DNA from: Aestuariibius violaceus
GTDB taxonomy: Bacteria > Pseudomonadota > Alphaproteobacteria > Rhodobacterales > Rhodobacteraceae
NCBI RefSeq assembly: GCF_040779325.2
Contig: NZ_JBFONT020000002.1
Coordinates: 496,001-560,000 of the forward strand
DNA length: 64,000 bases
Reading direction: 5' to 3'
The notes below the pieces were generated by a model, which was not told where the DNA came from, did no database searches, and was given only the letters and a program-made list of their open reading frames with translations. Both the position numbers and the translations under genes were made by a program. Below are positions 50,990 to 59,198 of the stretch, in pieces. Numbering within the stretch: position 1 is the stretch's first letter; each line of letters starts with the position of its first letter.

Positions 50990-52125
50990 TGCGTCAGAAG
51001 ACTGCGGACGGTGATCAAGCGCATGATCTCGTTCGTTCCTTCCAGGATCTGGTGAACCCGCAGATCCCGCACGATCTTTTCGATCCCGTAATCGGCAAGA
51101 TAGCCATACCCGCCATGCAGCTGCAGGCACTGGTCCGCCACGCGCGAGCCGACCTCCGTCACCAGCTTCTTGGCCATCGCACAGAATTTCGTCGCATCAG
51201 GTGCGCCGTGATCCAGCTTCCACGCCGCCTGCCGCAGGAACGTCCGGGCCGCCTGCAACTCGATCTCCATATCGGCAAGGCGGAACTGAAGCCCCTGAAA
51301 TTCCTGCAGCTTCTGGCCGAAGGCCTGCCGCTCGCCCATATAGGCGACCGTCTGATCCAGCGCCGATTGCGCCGCCCCTAGTGAACAGGCCGCAATGTTC
51401 AATCGCCCCCCATCCAGGCCCATCATCGCGTACTTGAAACCCGCACCCTCCTCCCCCAACAGGTTAGACGCGGGCACCTTGCACCCGTCGAACTGAACCT
51501 GCCGCGTCGGTTGCGACCGCCAGCCCATCTTGTCTTCGAGCCCGCCGAAAGACAGCCCCTCTGCCCGGTCCTCGACCACGATGGCCGAGATCCCGCGCGG
51601 GCCCGCCTCTCCTGTCCGGGCCATAACGATATAAGCATCCGAATACCCACCGCCCGAGATGAAGGCCTTCGTCCCGGTCAGTTCAAACCCTTCGTTGGTC
51701 CGCTCCGCGCGCGTCTTCAAGGCGGCCGCGTCTGATCCCGATCCCGGTTCGGTCAGACAGTAGGACAGGATCGTCTCCATCTTCAGCGCGCCCGGCAGAA
51801 GCCTTTCCTTCAGATCTTCAGACCCGAACATATCGACCATCTTAGCGCACATGTTATGGATCGAGAGGAAGGAGGCGACGGACGGACACGCGGCCGACAG
51901 CGCCTCGAAAACCAACGTCGCTTCGAGCCGCGACAGCCCCGCGCCGCCTGCCTCTTCGCCGACGTAGAGCCCCGCGAAGCCAAGCTCTGCCAACTCGGGC
52001 CACAGCTCCCGCGGGATCGTCCCGTCCTGCTCCCACTGGCGCGCATGTGGCGCGATCTTATCCGTCCCGAACGCATGGGCCATCTCAAGAATGGCCGATT
52101 GCTCTTCCGTCAGCCCGAAATCCAC
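50986..52125 (-). CDS. Acyl-CoA dehydrogenase (probable isobutyryl-CoA dehydrogenase)
   Basis: A 379-residue FAD enzyme that forms the 2,3-double bond of an acyl-CoA. CLTEPGSGSDAAALKTRAER, GLDGGRLNIAACSLGAAQSA, QLHGGYGYLADYGIEKIVRD and the C-terminal QILEGTNEIMRLI are the family signatures. Operon position with the hydrolase and mmsB points to isobutyryl-CoA (valine pathway); the sequence alone does not prove substrate. Confidence 0.9.
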   Translation of the reverse strand: MDFGLTEEQSAILEMAHAFGTDKIAPHARQWEQDGTIPRELWPELAELGFAGLYVGEEAGGAGLSRLEATLVFEALSAACPSVASFLSIHNMCAKMVDMFGSEDLKERLLPGALKMETILSYCLTEPGSGSDAAALKTRAERTNEGFELTGTKAFISGGGYSDAYIVMARTGEAGPRGISAIVVEDRAEGLSFGGLEDKMGWRSQPTRQVQFDGCKVPASNLLGEEGAGFKYAMMGLDGGRLNIAACSLGAAQSALDQTVAYMGERQAFGQKLQEFQGLQFRLADMEIELQAARTFLRQAAWKLDHGAPDATKFCAMAKKLVTEVGSRVADQCLQLHGGYGYLADYGIEKIVRDLRVHQILEGTNEIMRLITVRSLLTQ

Positions 52126-52226
52126 GATAACGCCTCCCCAAGAACTGAACGCTTGTTTAATTTATTTCCCGGCAGGGTGTCGAGGGCAAGGCTTGCGCTC
52201 TTTCCGACAGGCTCTAGGAGTGGGTC

Positions 52227-53183
52227 ATGGTTCGCATCGCCGTCGCCGCCGTCACTCACAAGCGCCCCGACATGTTTCGGGTTCTGCTCGAGTCCTTCGC
52301 CGCGATGGCCCGCCCAGATGACGCCGAAATCACCTTCATCCTCGTCGAAAACGGAGAGGCCGCAACGGTCGGCGACATCGTCGAGGGCTTCCGCAAGACC
52401 GTCCCCGAGGAGGTCGTCTTCGACAACGAACCCCGCCCCGGGATCCCGATGGTTCGCAACAAGGCGCTTGATATCGCGCTGGAGCGCGGCTTCGACTTCA
52501 TGACTTTTGTCGACGATGACGAACGAGCTGACGACGGCTGGCTCGTCGCCCTTGTCAACGGCGTGCGCAGCCGGAAACTCGACCTCGCCGGCGGCCCTCT
52601 CCGCCTCGAAGCCGCAGACGAGACTGGGCCGTGGCAGGAGGCGTTCCTGACGCACCTGCGCGAACGCGCTGCGAAGAGGAACAAAACCCGGGCGGCCGCC
52701 GTCGCCAACGGCACCGACAACGAACTGAACATCTACACCAACAACTGGTGCGTCCGCCTCGACAAGGTCCGCGAAACGGGCATCCGCTTTGACGAGGCCC
52801 TGCAATTCACCGGCGGCTCCGACACCAAGTTCAGCCGTGACTTCGCGTCGGCCGGCGCCCGGATCGGCTGGATCCCCGACGCGATCGTCTACGATCGTAT
52901 CCCGGCACGGCGCCTGACGCCCGGCTACCACTTCCGGCGCGCGCGCGACCAGTCGACAAACGCCTACCTTCTGAACGAACGGCCCATGCTTCCCACGCTG
53001 GGCCAGGCGCTGCTTCGGATCATCGAAGCAGCCTTTGTGCTGATCGGCCTTCCCCTGACGGGGCGCAGGGCGTTTGCCAAGGCGACCTATAAGGTGGGCT
53101 ACTCCGCCGGGCGCATCCGCGGCATCCTGGGCCGCAGAAGCCGACACTATGATCCGGAGAAGGTCACCGGGCAGCGGGAATGA
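52227..53183 (+). CDS. Family 2 glycosyltransferase
   Basis: A 318-residue GT-A enzyme that transfers a sugar from a nucleotide donor. RIAVAAVTHKRPDMFRVLLE opens the nucleotide-binding half, FMTFVDDDERADDGWL carries the DxD-like metal site (DDDE), and TGGSDTKFSRDFASAGARIG is the acceptor-side motif with a catalytic Asp. A hydrophobic C-terminal segment (RIIEAAFVLIGLPLTG) may attach it to the membrane. It runs antiparallel inside the valine gene cluster, 21 bp from the end of mmsA and divergent from the dehydrogenase. No other polysaccharide genes are near. Confidence 0.85.
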   Translation: MVRIAVAAVTHKRPDMFRVLLESFAAMARPDDAEITFILVENGEAATVGDIVEGFRKTVPEEVVFDNEPRPGIPMVRNKALDIALERGFDFMTFVDDDERADDGWLVALVNGVRSRKLDLAGGPLRLEAADETGPWQEAFLTHLRERAAKRNKTRAAAVANGTDNELNIYTNNWCVRLDKVRETGIRFDEALQFTGGSDTKFSRDFASAGARIGWIPDAIVYDRIPARRLTPGYHFRRARDQSTNAYLLNERPMLPTLGQALLRIIEAAFVLIGLPLTGRRAFAKATYKVGYSAGRIRGILGRRSRHYDPEKVTGQRE

Positions 53184-53204
53184 CCCCAATGCCCTTGAGG
53201 TACG

Positions 53205-54704
53205 CTACTGCATCACCGGGATGGTGAACTCCCCGCCCTCCTTGATCCCGGACGGCCAGCGCGCGGTGACGGTCTTGGTGCGCGTATAGAACCGGAAAGC
53301 ATCCGGACCATGCTGGTTCAGGTCGCCGAAGGCGGATTTCTTCCAGCCACCGAAGGTATGATAGGCGAGCGGCACCGGGATCGGCACATTGATCCCCACC
53401 ATCCCCACATTCACCCGATTGGCGAAGTCGCGCGCCGCGTCCCCGTCACGGGTGAAGATGGCGACACCATTACCGTATTCATGATCCATCGCGAGGCCCA
53501 GGGCCTCCTCATAGCTCTGCGTCCGCACCTGCGTCAGCACCGGGCCGAAGATCTCTTTGCGGTAGATGTCCATGTCCTTCGTCGCATGATCGAAAAGGTG
53601 CGGTCCAAGGAAGAATCCGTCCTCATAACCCTGCAGACTGAAACCCCGCCCATCGACCGCAAGCGTGGCCCCTTGATCCAGGCCGCTCTGAACAAGCTTC
53701 TCGATGTTGGATTTTGCCGCCGCCGTCACGACCGGCCCGTAATCGACATCCGCGCCAGACGTATAAGGACCCACTTTCAGCGCTTCGATCCGCGGCACCA
53801 GCTTTTCGACCAGCCGGTCCGCCGTCTCGTCCCCCACGGGCACGGCGACAGAGATCGCCATGCAACGCTCTCCCGCCGCGCCGTAGCCTGCGCCGACCAG
53901 GGCATCCGCTGCCTGATCCATATCGGCATCCGGCATGACGATCATATGGTTCTTGGCCCCGCCGAAGCACTGAACCCGCTTTCCGTTCGCGCAACCGCGG
54001 CTGTAGATGTATTCCGCAATCGGCGTCGAGCCGACGAAGCCGATCGACTGGATCACCGGATGATCGAGGATCGCATCGACCGCCTCCTTGTCGCCATTGA
54101 CGACCTGCAGCACGCCCTTGGGCAAGCCCGCCTCTTCCAACAGTTCGGCAAGCATCAGCGGCACGGAAGGATCCCGCTCCGACGGCTTGAGAATGAACGC
54201 GTTGCCGCAGGCGATCGCCGGGGCGAACATCCACATCGGGATCATCGCCGGAAAATTGAACGGCGTGATCCCAGCACAGACGCCCAAAGGCTGGCGCATC
54301 GAATACATGTCGATGCCTGGCCCTGCGCTGTCGGTGAACTCCCCTTTCAGCATCTGCGGCGCACCGATGCAGTACTCAACAACCTCCAGGCCCCGCTGAA
54401 CATCACCCGCTGCATCGGGCAGCGTCTTGCCATGCTCGCGCGACAGGGCTTCGGCCAGCTTGTCCATGTCCCGGTTCAGAAGCTGTACGAAGGTCATCAG
54501 AACGCGCGCCCGGCGCTGCGGATTAACTGCCGCCCAGCCCCGCTGGGCCTCCGCCGCGATCTCGACAGCCCGCCCCACCTCCTCGGCCGAGGCGAGCGCC
54601 ACCCGCGCCTGAACCTCGCCCGTCGCGGGGTTGAACACGTCAGAGAACCGCGCCCCCTGCCCGGTCACCTGTTCCCCCGCTACGTAATGCCCCAGCGTTT
54701 CCAT
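53205..54704 (-). CDS. mmsA: Methylmalonate-semialdehyde dehydrogenase (CoA-acylating)
   Basis: Oxidises methylmalonate semialdehyde to propionyl-CoA with loss of CO2, the step after mmsB. The 499-residue aldehyde dehydrogenase has GVCAGITPFNFPAMIPMWMF, VQCFGGAKNHMIVMPDADMD and GAAGERCMAISVAVPVGD with the catalytic Cys, the mmsA-specific form. GGGAGG precedes ATG 54704. The two operon parts for valine are on the same strand but separated by the glycosyltransferase. Confidence 0.95.
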   Translation of the reverse strand: METLGHYVAGEQVTGQGARFSDVFNPATGEVQARVALASAEEVGRAVEIAAEAQRGWAAVNPQRRARVLMTFVQLLNRDMDKLAEALSREHGKTLPDAAGDVQRGLEVVEYCIGAPQMLKGEFTDSAGPGIDMYSMRQPLGVCAGITPFNFPAMIPMWMFAPAIACGNAFILKPSERDPSVPLMLAELLEEAGLPKGVLQVVNGDKEAVDAILDHPVIQSIGFVGSTPIAEYIYSRGCANGKRVQCFGGAKNHMIVMPDADMDQAADALVGAGYGAAGERCMAISVAVPVGDETADRLVEKLVPRIEALKVGPYTSGADVDYGPVVTAAAKSNIEKLVQSGLDQGATLAVDGRGFSLQGYEDGFFLGPHLFDHATKDMDIYRKEIFGPVLTQVRTQSYEEALGLAMDHEYGNGVAIFTRDGDAARDFANRVNVGMVGINVPIPVPLAYHTFGGWKKSAFGDLNQHGPDAFRFYTRTKTVTARWPSGIKEGGEFTIPVMQ

Positions 54705-54832
54705 CGCGTGCCTCCCTGTTCTCGGTCGGCGCGACATTAGGCCCGACCCACGGCAAGGGAAAGGGCCGCGCTTGACAGGTCAGCCTTTGCGGTTGACCCT
54801 AGGGAAGATTTCGACTGTGCGGAGGACACGTC

Positions 54833-55267
54833 ATGCTCGTTCACCAAATCCTTAAGTCGAAGGCCAGTGACGCCGTTTTCACACTTACCCCCGATTCCCT
54901 CGTCAGCGACGCCGTAAGTATGCTTTCAGCCAAACGTATCGGCACCGTCGTCATCTCTGGGGACGGGACCCATCCTGAAGGCATTCTGTCCGAACGCGAC
55001 ATCGTCCGCGAGATCGGCAAGCGCGGCATCGGCTGCCTGAGCGATGCCGTTACGGACATGATGACCCGGGACATCAAGACTTGCGCGCCTGATGACACGA
55101 CCGACCGGGTTCTCAGTCAGATGACCGAAGGCCGTTTCAGGCATATGCCCGTCCTAAAAGAGGGAGAGATGGTCGGCCTGATCTCCATTGGGGACGTGGT
55201 AAAGGCCCGCCTGAAAGAACTCGAGGTCGAGAAAACCGCGCTCGAAAGCATGATCATGGGTTACTGA
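54833..55267 (+). CDS. Tandem CBS-domain protein
   Basis: A 144-residue protein of two CBS motifs: residues about 5-65 (VFTLTPDSLVSDAVSMLSAK, GILSERDIVREIGKRG) and 72-135 (MMTRDIKTCAPDDTTDRVLS, MPVLKEGEMVGLISIGDVVK). CBS pairs bind adenosine nucleotides and regulate enzymes or channels; no catalytic domain is attached, so it is a stand-alone regulatory module with an unknown partner. Confidence 0.88.
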   Translation: MLVHQILKSKASDAVFTLTPDSLVSDAVSMLSAKRIGTVVISGDGTHPEGILSERDIVREIGKRGIGCLSDAVTDMMTRDIKTCAPDDTTDRVLSQMTEGRFRHMPVLKEGEMVGLISIGDVVKARLKELEVEKTALESMIMGY

Positions 55268-55340
55268 TCCGTTTCAGGTTGCATCCCGTTTCGCAATAAT
55301 GTTGCGTGCCATCCGAACGGTGCAGTGATCGGGGACAGCA

Positions 55341-55832
55341 ATGCGGATCGGTTTGTATCCCGGAACTTTCGACCCGGTGACGCTCGGCCATCTCGACATC
55401 ATTCGCCGCGCGCTCGTTCTGGTGGACCGCCTCGTCATTGGGGTTGCGATCAATCGCGACAAGGGGCCCCTTTTCCCACTGGAAGAGCGTGTCGCGATGG
55501 TCGAGTCGCAGTCAAGCCGACTGATGGAAGAGACCGGCGTGGAAATCATCGTCCACCCGTTCGAAAACCTGCTGATCGACTGCGCGCGCGACGTCGGCGC
55601 GCAGATCATCATCCGGGGCCTCAGGGCCGTGGCCGATTTCGAATACGAATATCAGATGGTCGGCATGAACCGTCAGCTCGACAACACCATCGAAACGGTC
55701 TTCCTCATGGCCGAAGCCCAGCATCAGGCGATCGCCTCCAAACTCGTGAAGGAAATCGCCAGGCTGGGCGGCGATGTCTCGAAATTCGTGACGCCCGATG
55801 TCTCGGACGCCCTGATCGGAAAGTATTCCTGA
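55341..55832 (+). CDS. coaD: Phosphopantetheine adenylyltransferase
   Basis: Penultimate enzyme of coenzyme A synthesis (4'-phosphopantetheine plus ATP to dephospho-CoA). The 163-residue protein has RIGLYPGTFDPVTLGHLDII (TxGH motif), IIRGLRAVADFEYEYQM and FLMAEAQHQAIASKLVKEIA, all conserved. An intrinsic terminator follows the stop by 3 bp. Confidence 0.96.
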   Translation: MRIGLYPGTFDPVTLGHLDIIRRALVLVDRLVIGVAINRDKGPLFPLEERVAMVESQSSRLMEETGVEIIVHPFENLLIDCARDVGAQIIIRGLRAVADFEYEYQMVGMNRQLDNTIETVFLMAEAQHQAIASKLVKEIARLGGDVSKFVTPDVSDALIGKYS

Positions 55833-55833
55833 C

Positions 55834-55992
55834 TTAGCCGTAGACGGCTTTTTTCGCGATCCGCTCCGCATCGCCCCGATAGATATCGAGATCGAGCGCC
55901 ACATCGAGTGGCAGCGCGCGAATCTCCGCAACGGTGCGGCGATAGGCAGCGCGTTTGCGGGCCTGGTCTTTGATGGTTTCGAGAATGGTCAT
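55834..55992 (-). CDS. Small DUF1127-like protein (52 aa)
   Basis: Starts at ATG 55992 after GAAAGGAGACCCGC, a strong ribosome binding site. The product begins MTILETIKDQARKRAAYRRT and ends AERIAKKAVYG. The spacing of YRRTVAEI...LDLDIYRGDAERIA resembles DUF1127 proteins, small roseobacter and rhizobial proteins linked to stress and RNA turnover. It converges with coaD (1 bp between stops), and the coaD terminator lies inside its last five codons. Confidence 0.65.
   Translation of the reverse strand: MTILETIKDQARKRAAYRRTVAEIRALPLDVALDLDIYRGDAERIAKKAVYG
55836..55854 (+). terminator. Rho-independent terminator of coaD
   Basis: AGCCG (55836-55840) pairs with CGGCT (55845-55849), loop TAGA, followed by T6. 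It overlaps the 3' end of the antiparallel small gene at 55834-55992. Confidence 0.8.
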
Positions 55993-56179
55993 TGCGGGTC
56001 TCCTTTCCGACGCGTCTCTGCGCCCTTCTGTTACCGCTATCTATTCAGTTGGACCTGACTGAGAACCCCACCTTGCGCCAAAGCCGCTATGCGCAGGATG
56101 CAAGGCTGGAAAGCGCCGCAAATGAACCAACTCGGCGGCTCGGGCGTTCGGAAATATCGATGCAGTCCAAGAGGTTAGA

Positions 56180-57133
56180 ATGACCCGCCAATTTCTCGCA
56201 GTCCTTATCTGTTTCACCACCGGAGCCGCCATGGCGATAACACCGGAGGATATCGAAGCGGCAAGCTTTGAAGGGCAAGGCCTGCCCGACGGACAATCCC
56301 CCCTCTCGGTAAAGGTTCAAGTGCTTCTGGATCGGGCGGATATCTCTCCCGGGGTCATCGACGGATACAAGGGCGGCATGGTCGAAAGCGCCCTGCGCGC
56401 CTTCGAACGCCGCGAAGGGCTGGAGATTGACGGCGATATCGACGCTGAGGTCTGGCGTCGTCTGAAGGGCGACACGGCGGCGGGCATCACCGGTACGCAC
56501 CGTATCTCGGCCAAGGATCTGGAACATGTCACCGGCATATTACCGACGGATTATGCACAATTGGCCGAGCGCGACCGGTTGGGGTACGAGCGTCCCTCGG
56601 AAGCCCTTGCCGAACTATTCCACATGGATGAGGATTTCCTGATCCTTCTCAACCCCGATGCCCGCTTTGCCGAAGGCGATGAAATCGCCGTGGTGCGCCC
56701 GAAAGCCGACGCATCTGGCGAGGTCGCGCGGATCCTCGTCCACCGCGAAACCGGTCGCCTCGAAGCCCTTTCGAAGGATGGCAGCATCCTCGGCAACTAC
56801 CCGGTCGCCGTGGGATCACAAGAAACGCCCTCCCCCTCGGGTAAGATGGAAGTCAACGCCGTCGCCCCCGAGCCGACCTATACCTACAACCCGGATTTGA
56901 ATTTCCAGCAGGGCGACAACGACGAGGTGCTCATTTTGCCGCCCGGCGCGAACGGCCCGGTCGGTCTGGTCTGGATCGACCTCTCCAAGCCAACCTACGG
57001 CATCCACGGCACCCCCGACCCGGCCAGGCTTTTCGTTGAACAAAGCCACGGTTGCGTCCGGATGACCAATTGGGATGTTCAAGAACTCGCAGGCATGGTC
57101 GGCCCCGGCGTGAGCGTGGAGTTCGTGGAATGA
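56180..57133 (+). CDS. L,D-transpeptidase with peptidoglycan-binding domain
   Basis: A 317-residue exported enzyme that forms 3-3 cross-links or links proteins to peptidoglycan. Signal peptide ending AAMA; PG_binding_1 domain at about 40-95 (SVKVQVLLDRADISPGVIDG, SALRAFERREGLEIDGDIDA); YkuD catalytic domain at about 185-317 with His276 (YGIHGTPDP) and Cys292 (SHGCVRMTNWD). Its stop overlaps the ATG of the extensin-like gene (ATGA). Confidence 0.92.
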   Translation: MTRQFLAVLICFTTGAAMAITPEDIEAASFEGQGLPDGQSPLSVKVQVLLDRADISPGVIDGYKGGMVESALRAFERREGLEIDGDIDAEVWRRLKGDTAAGITGTHRISAKDLEHVTGILPTDYAQLAERDRLGYERPSEALAELFHMDEDFLILLNPDARFAEGDEIAVVRPKADASGEVARILVHRETGRLEALSKDGSILGNYPVAVGSQETPSPSGKMEVNAVAPEPTYTYNPDLNFQQGDNDEVLILPPGANGPVGLVWIDLSKPTYGIHGTPDPARLFVEQSHGCVRMTNWDVQELAGMVGPGVSVEFVE

Positions 57134-57894
57134 GGGCCGCACTCATCCTTCTTCTCGTCTGCAGCGAAGCCGCCGCTCAGGACAGCGCGCCCGACACCTC
57201 GCTTCTCCCCCAGGCGCGTCCGACCGAGGCCGGATCACCCGCGCTCGCCGATCCCGAAGATCGCGAGGAAGAGGTCGCGCCCGACGCCGAAGATGCCACC
57301 GAGCCGCCTGTGCGCGAGACGCTGCGCGAAGATGATGCTGATTTCGCCGCCTGCCTCTCCCGCCTCGACGGGTTCGGCACGGTATATCAAGAACGCGAAG
57401 CGATCCTTGATCCGGACGACGGCGATTGCGGAATCCTGCGCCCTGTAGAAGTGACCGAGGTCGTCCCTGGCCTCAGCCTCAGACCGGACGCCGTGATGCG
57501 CTGCGAAACCGCTGCAGCGCTGGCCGAATGGGTTTCCGGTTCGGTCCAGCCTGCGGCAGACCTCATCGAAAGCTACGGCGCCGTCACCGGCATCGAACAC
57601 GGCTCCACCTATATCTGCCGCCGCCGCAACAACGCAGCCGAAGGCAAGCTCAGCGAGCATTCCTTCGGCAATGCGGTCGACGTCATGGCCTTTCTCTTCG
57701 AAAACGGCGAACGCATCCCGATAGAACCCCGCGCCGACAGCGGCACGATCGAAGAGGCGTTCCAGCGCGCCGTGCGCGGCGCCGCCTGCCTAAGCTTCAC
57801 GACAGTCCTCGGCCCCGGCACCGATGCCACCCACGAAGACCATCTGCATATGGATGTGAAAGCCCGCCGGGGCGGCTACCGCATCTGCCAGTAG
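57130..57894 (+). CDS. Extensin-like C-terminal domain protein (peptidase-type zinc site)
   Basis: A 254-residue exported protein: short signal peptide (ALILLLVCSEAAAQ), an acidic, low-complexity linker (about 20-85), and an extensin-like domain with CETAAALAEWV, KLSEHSFGNAVDVMAF and HEDHLHMDVK. The SxHxxGxAxD and HxDHxH elements match the LAS (M15-like) metallopeptidase fold that cuts or binds peptidoglycan peptides. Coupling with the transpeptidase suggests joint cell-wall remodelling. The family name derives from plant similarity and does not imply a plant-type function. Confidence 0.85.
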   Translation: MRAALILLLVCSEAAAQDSAPDTSLLPQARPTEAGSPALADPEDREEEVAPDAEDATEPPVRETLREDDADFAACLSRLDGFGTVYQEREAILDPDDGDCGILRPVEVTEVVPGLSLRPDAVMRCETAAALAEWVSGSVQPAADLIESYGAVTGIEHGSTYICRRRNNAAEGKLSEHSFGNAVDVMAFLFENGERIPIEPRADSGTIEEAFQRAVRGAACLSFTTVLGPGTDATHEDHLHMDVKARRGGYRICQ

Positions 57895-57913
57895 CCGCCC
57901 TGGGGCGCTTCAG

Positions 57914-58915
57914 TTACAGGTATTTTCCCATCTCGACAGAAGTGTCGATCATCCGGTTCGAGAAGCCCCATTCATTGTCATACCAGGTGAGCACACGCAC
58001 CATCGTGCCATCCAGAACCTTGGTCTGATCGGTCGCGAAGATCGAAGAATGCGGATCGTGATTGAAGTCGGTTGAAACGAGCTTTTCGTCGGTTACCCCC
58101 AAGATGCCCTTCAGCGGGCCAGAGGCCGCCGCATGCATCGCCTCGTTGACCTCCTCGGCCGTCGTCGACTTTTCGGCCTCGATGGTCAGATCGACGACCG
58201 AGACATTCGGCGTTGGAACCCGGATCGCGACACCATCGAGCTTGCCGTCAAGCTCCGGCATGACAAGACCGACGGCTTTGGCCGCACCGGTCGATGTCGG
58301 AATGATGTTCGCCGCCGCCGCCCGCGCCCGGTAAAGATCCTTATGCAAGGTGTCGAGCGTTGGCTGATCCCCGGTATAACTGTGGATCGTCGTCATGAAG
58401 CCGCGCTTGATCCCGACCGATTCCGCCAGAACCTTTGCAACAGGCGTCAGGCAATTGGTCGTGCAGGAGGCGTTTGAGACGATCAGGTCATCCGCGGTCA
58501 GGGTGTCGTGGTTCACGCCGTAGACAATCGTCTTGTCGGCGTTTTTCCCCGGGGCCGAGATGAGCACCCGCTTCGATCCGTTTTCCAGATGCGCCTGACA
58601 TGCCTCTTTCGAGGTGAAGATGCCCGTGCATTCCAACACGATGTCCACGTCACTCCACGGCAGATCAGCGGGATTCTTGATCGCCGTCACGCGCATCGGG
58701 CCACGGCCGACATCGATTGTATCGGGTCCGGTCGTCACCTCCGCCGGGAACCGACCGTGGACACTGTCATAACGGAGGAGATGGGCATTGGTCTCGACCG
58801 GGCCCAGGTCGTTGATGGCAACAACCTCGATATCCTTGTGGCCCTCTTCGATGATCGCCCTCAGGACGTTTCTACCAATACGGCCAAAACCATTGATCGC
58901 GACTTTGACGGTCAT
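57914..58915 (-). CDS. gap: Glyceraldehyde-3-phosphate dehydrogenase, type I
   Basis: A 333-residue NAD-dependent glycolytic enzyme. VAINGFGRIGRNVLRAI (NAD site), SNASCTTNCLTPVAKVL with catalytic Cys151, and TTIHSYTGDQ with His178 are intact; the C-terminal WYDNEWGFSNRMIDT is also standard. Converges with the extensin-like gene (19 bp). Confidence 0.96.
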   Translation of the reverse strand: MTVKVAINGFGRIGRNVLRAIIEEGHKDIEVVAINDLGPVETNAHLLRYDSVHGRFPAEVTTGPDTIDVGRGPMRVTAIKNPADLPWSDVDIVLECTGIFTSKEACQAHLENGSKRVLISAPGKNADKTIVYGVNHDTLTADDLIVSNASCTTNCLTPVAKVLAESVGIKRGFMTTIHSYTGDQPTLDTLHKDLYRARAAAANIIPTSTGAAKAVGLVMPELDGKLDGVAIRVPTPNVSVVDLTIEAEKSTTAEEVNEAMHAAASGPLKGILGVTDEKLVSTDFNHDPHSSIFATDQTKVLDGTMVRVLTWYDNEWGFSNRMIDTSVEMGKYL

Positions 58916-58975
58916 GCGAAATCCTCCTTGCAGCCCGGCGTCACCATCGCCATCGGCACGGAAAGGTCAACCGTA

Positions 58976-59119
58976 CTAGCGCCAGAAGGCCAGCCATTCG
59001 ATCAGATCAAGCGCCCGCCTGCCGAGATAGACCGCTGCGTCGAGCTGCAGCACATAGTGATCGAGCACGAAAAACCCTGCGATCAGAAGAAGAAGCCAGA
59101 TCGCGATCCGATTGGTCAT
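58976..59119 (-). CDS. Small membrane protein (47 aa)
   Basis: ATG 59119 follows GAGGGACGGGA, a good ribosome binding site. One membrane helix at the N terminus (IAIWLLLLIAGFFVLDHYVL) and an amphipathic tail (YLGRRALDLIEWLAFWR). It lies 60 bp upstream of gap on the same strand and may share its transcript. A longer frame to 59266 lacks a site and overlaps queA. I recall similar short proteins near gap in roseobacters, but no family name. Confidence 0.6.
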   Translation of the reverse strand: MTNRIAIWLLLLIAGFFVLDHYVLQLDAAVYLGRRALDLIEWLAFWR

Positions 59120-59198
59120 TCCCGTCCCTCGACTTCCGTGGCGATCCGAGTCGGCGCCATTAGAGTGTGCATCTCTTAAGAAAACCAATCCCCGGCAT

